From Hyphomicrobiales bacterium (GTDB lineage: Bacteria > Pseudomonadota > Alphaproteobacteria > Rhizobiales > Rhizobiaceae), in contig UCNE01000018.1 in assembly GCA_900473685.1 (NCBI GenBank), forward strand, positions 124,001 through 188,000: 64,000 nt of DNA, written 5' to 3'. How positions within the stretch are numbered: position 1 is the first letter of the stretch; each line of letters starts with the position of its first letter. Of this stretch, positions 63,225 through 64,000 are shown piece by piece. The notes under the pieces were generated by a model, which saw only the letters and a program-made list of their open reading frames with translations, searched no databases and had not been told where the DNA came from. Made by a program: the position numbers and the translations under genes.

Positions 63225-64000
63225 TCAGGCAGCTTCCTGGGCGTTGCCGCCATAAAGGGCATCCTTGAAAGGCTGCGGCCCGACCCGGCGATAGGCATCG
63301 AGGAAAATCTCCGACGGATCCTGACGCAGGCCAAGATAGGTATTGACGATCGTCTCGATCGCATCGGTGACCTTTTCCGGTTCGAAGCCGCGGCCGATGA
63401 TCTCGCCGATCGAGGTATTCTCATCGCCGGAACCACCAAGGGTGATCTGGTAGAGCTCGGCGCCCTTCTTTTCCACGCCCAGAAGGCCGATATGGCCGAC
63501 ATGGTGGTGACCGCAGGCATTGATGCAGCCGGAAATCTTGATCTTCAGCTCGCCGATTTCAGCCTGCCGCTCCGGATTGCCGAAGCGGGTGGAGATTTCC
63601 TGCGACAGCGGGATCGAGCGCGCATTGGCAAGCGCGCAATAGTCCAAGCCGGGACAGGCAATGATATCGGTGATCAGCCCGGCATTGGCCGTCGCCAGAC
63701 CGATCGAAACCAGACCGCGATAAAGCGCCTCCAGATCAGCCAGCGCCACATGTGGCAGGATGATGTTCTGCTCGTGGCTGATGCGGATTTCGTCGAAGGC
63801 GTATTCCTGCGCCAGATCGGCGATCGCATCCATCTGGCTGTCGCTGGCATCGCCCGGGATACCCCCGATCGGCTTCAGCGACACAGTCACCATGCCGTAG
63901 TCCGGATGCTTGTGCGGCTGGACATTCTGCTGCACCCAGCGGGCGAACTCCGGATCGGCCTTCTTCCAGCCGGCCAGATTGGCCCAGCCTTCCGGACGGT
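63225..64000 (-). CDS. cysI: Nitrite/sulfite reductase hemoprotein subunit (5' end outside window)
   Basis: Siroheme/4Fe-4S enzyme reducing sulfite to sulfide (nitrite reductase is an alternative in the same family). About 258 C-terminal codons are visible, and the frame is open to the window edge. The iron-sulfur-siroheme cysteines are complete (CPGLDYC and CINAC, followed by GHHHVGHIG). The DUF934 gene and fpr lie downstream, and the cysteine-pathway context supports CysI. Confidence 0.9.
   Translation of the reverse strand, partial: RPEGWANLAGWKKADPEFARWVQQNVQPHKHPDYGMVTVSLKPIGGIPGDASDSQMDAIADLAQEYAFDEIRISHEQNIILPHVALADLEALYRGLVSIGLATANAGLITDIIACPGLDYCALANARSIPLSQEISTRFGNPERQAEIGELKIKISGCINACGHHHVGHIGLLGVEKKGAELYQITLGGSGDENTSIGEIIGRGFEPEKVTDAIETIVNTYLGLRQDPSEIFLDAYRRVGPQPFKDALYGGNAQEAA

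Overview
The window is a 64-kb chromosomal segment from an alphaproteobacterium of the Rhizobiaceae (Rhizobium/Agrobacterium/Sinorhizobium relatives). The evidence is protein content and gene order: ExoR beside exonuclease III, PopZ, the lpxD-fabZ-lpxA-lpxI-lpxB block joined to bamA-rseP-cdsA-uppS-frr-pyrH-tsf-rpsB, clpS-clpA beside a phasin gene, and metC divergent from aapJQMP. Coding density is high and GC-rich. Nearly every intergenic hairpin is a simple rho-independent terminator. I saw no rRNA, tRNA, CRISPR array, insertion sequence, integrase or phage gene.

Layout. 1-13.6 kb: cardiolipin synthase (cut by the window edge), xthA, exoR, a FadL-type porin, valS, popZ, tolC, pcm, a PagL-like lipid A deacylase, exbD-exbB. 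13.8-18 kb: comEC and the divergent gltA. 18-31.3 kb: a long minus-strand run that makes lipid A, outer membrane and phospholipid and carries translation genes (rpsB, tsf, pyrH, frr, uppS, cdsA, rseP, bamA, lpxD, fabZ, lpxA, lpxI, lpxB). 31.4-46 kb: eipB, a RidA-GDPD-GNAT-HIT operon, a PAP2 phosphatase, azlCD, clpS-clpA, phasin, a DUF3126 protein, cysE, an alpha/beta hydrolase, a zinc-finger/FAD-monooxygenase pair and metC. 46.3-50.6 kb: the aapJQMP general amino acid transporter. 62-64 kb: fpr, a DUF934 protein and cysI (cut by the window edge).

The unusual part is 50.7-61.7 kb, lying between aapP and fpr and bounded by strong terminators. Six minus-strand genes encode an exported 91-residue protein, a ferric-reductase-like membrane flavocytochrome b, a tetra-heme c-type cytochrome of about 1080 residues with a C-terminal DUF4384-like domain, an OmpA-family protein, and two exported caspase-like proteases. 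Each protease has an intact His/Cys dyad, an EF-hand-like loop and a DUF4384-like C-terminus. A divergent gene encodes a serralysin-type RTX metalloprotease. All six operon products look exported or membrane-bound, so this resembles an envelope electron-transfer plus calcium-linked protease system. I know of no described system with this composition. A caspase fold and c-type cytochromes in one alphaproteobacterial operon also invites comparison with mitochondrial cell death, although no functional link is shown by sequence.

The rest is core rhizobial envelope, lipid, protein-quality and nitrogen/sulfur metabolism. Smaller points of interest are a palindromic operator lying exactly in the spacer of the phasin promoter, a terminator that also encodes the end of LpxB, a PagL homologue lacking the expected catalytic glutamate, a ComEC with a non-catalytic C-terminal domain, and exbBD without tonB.
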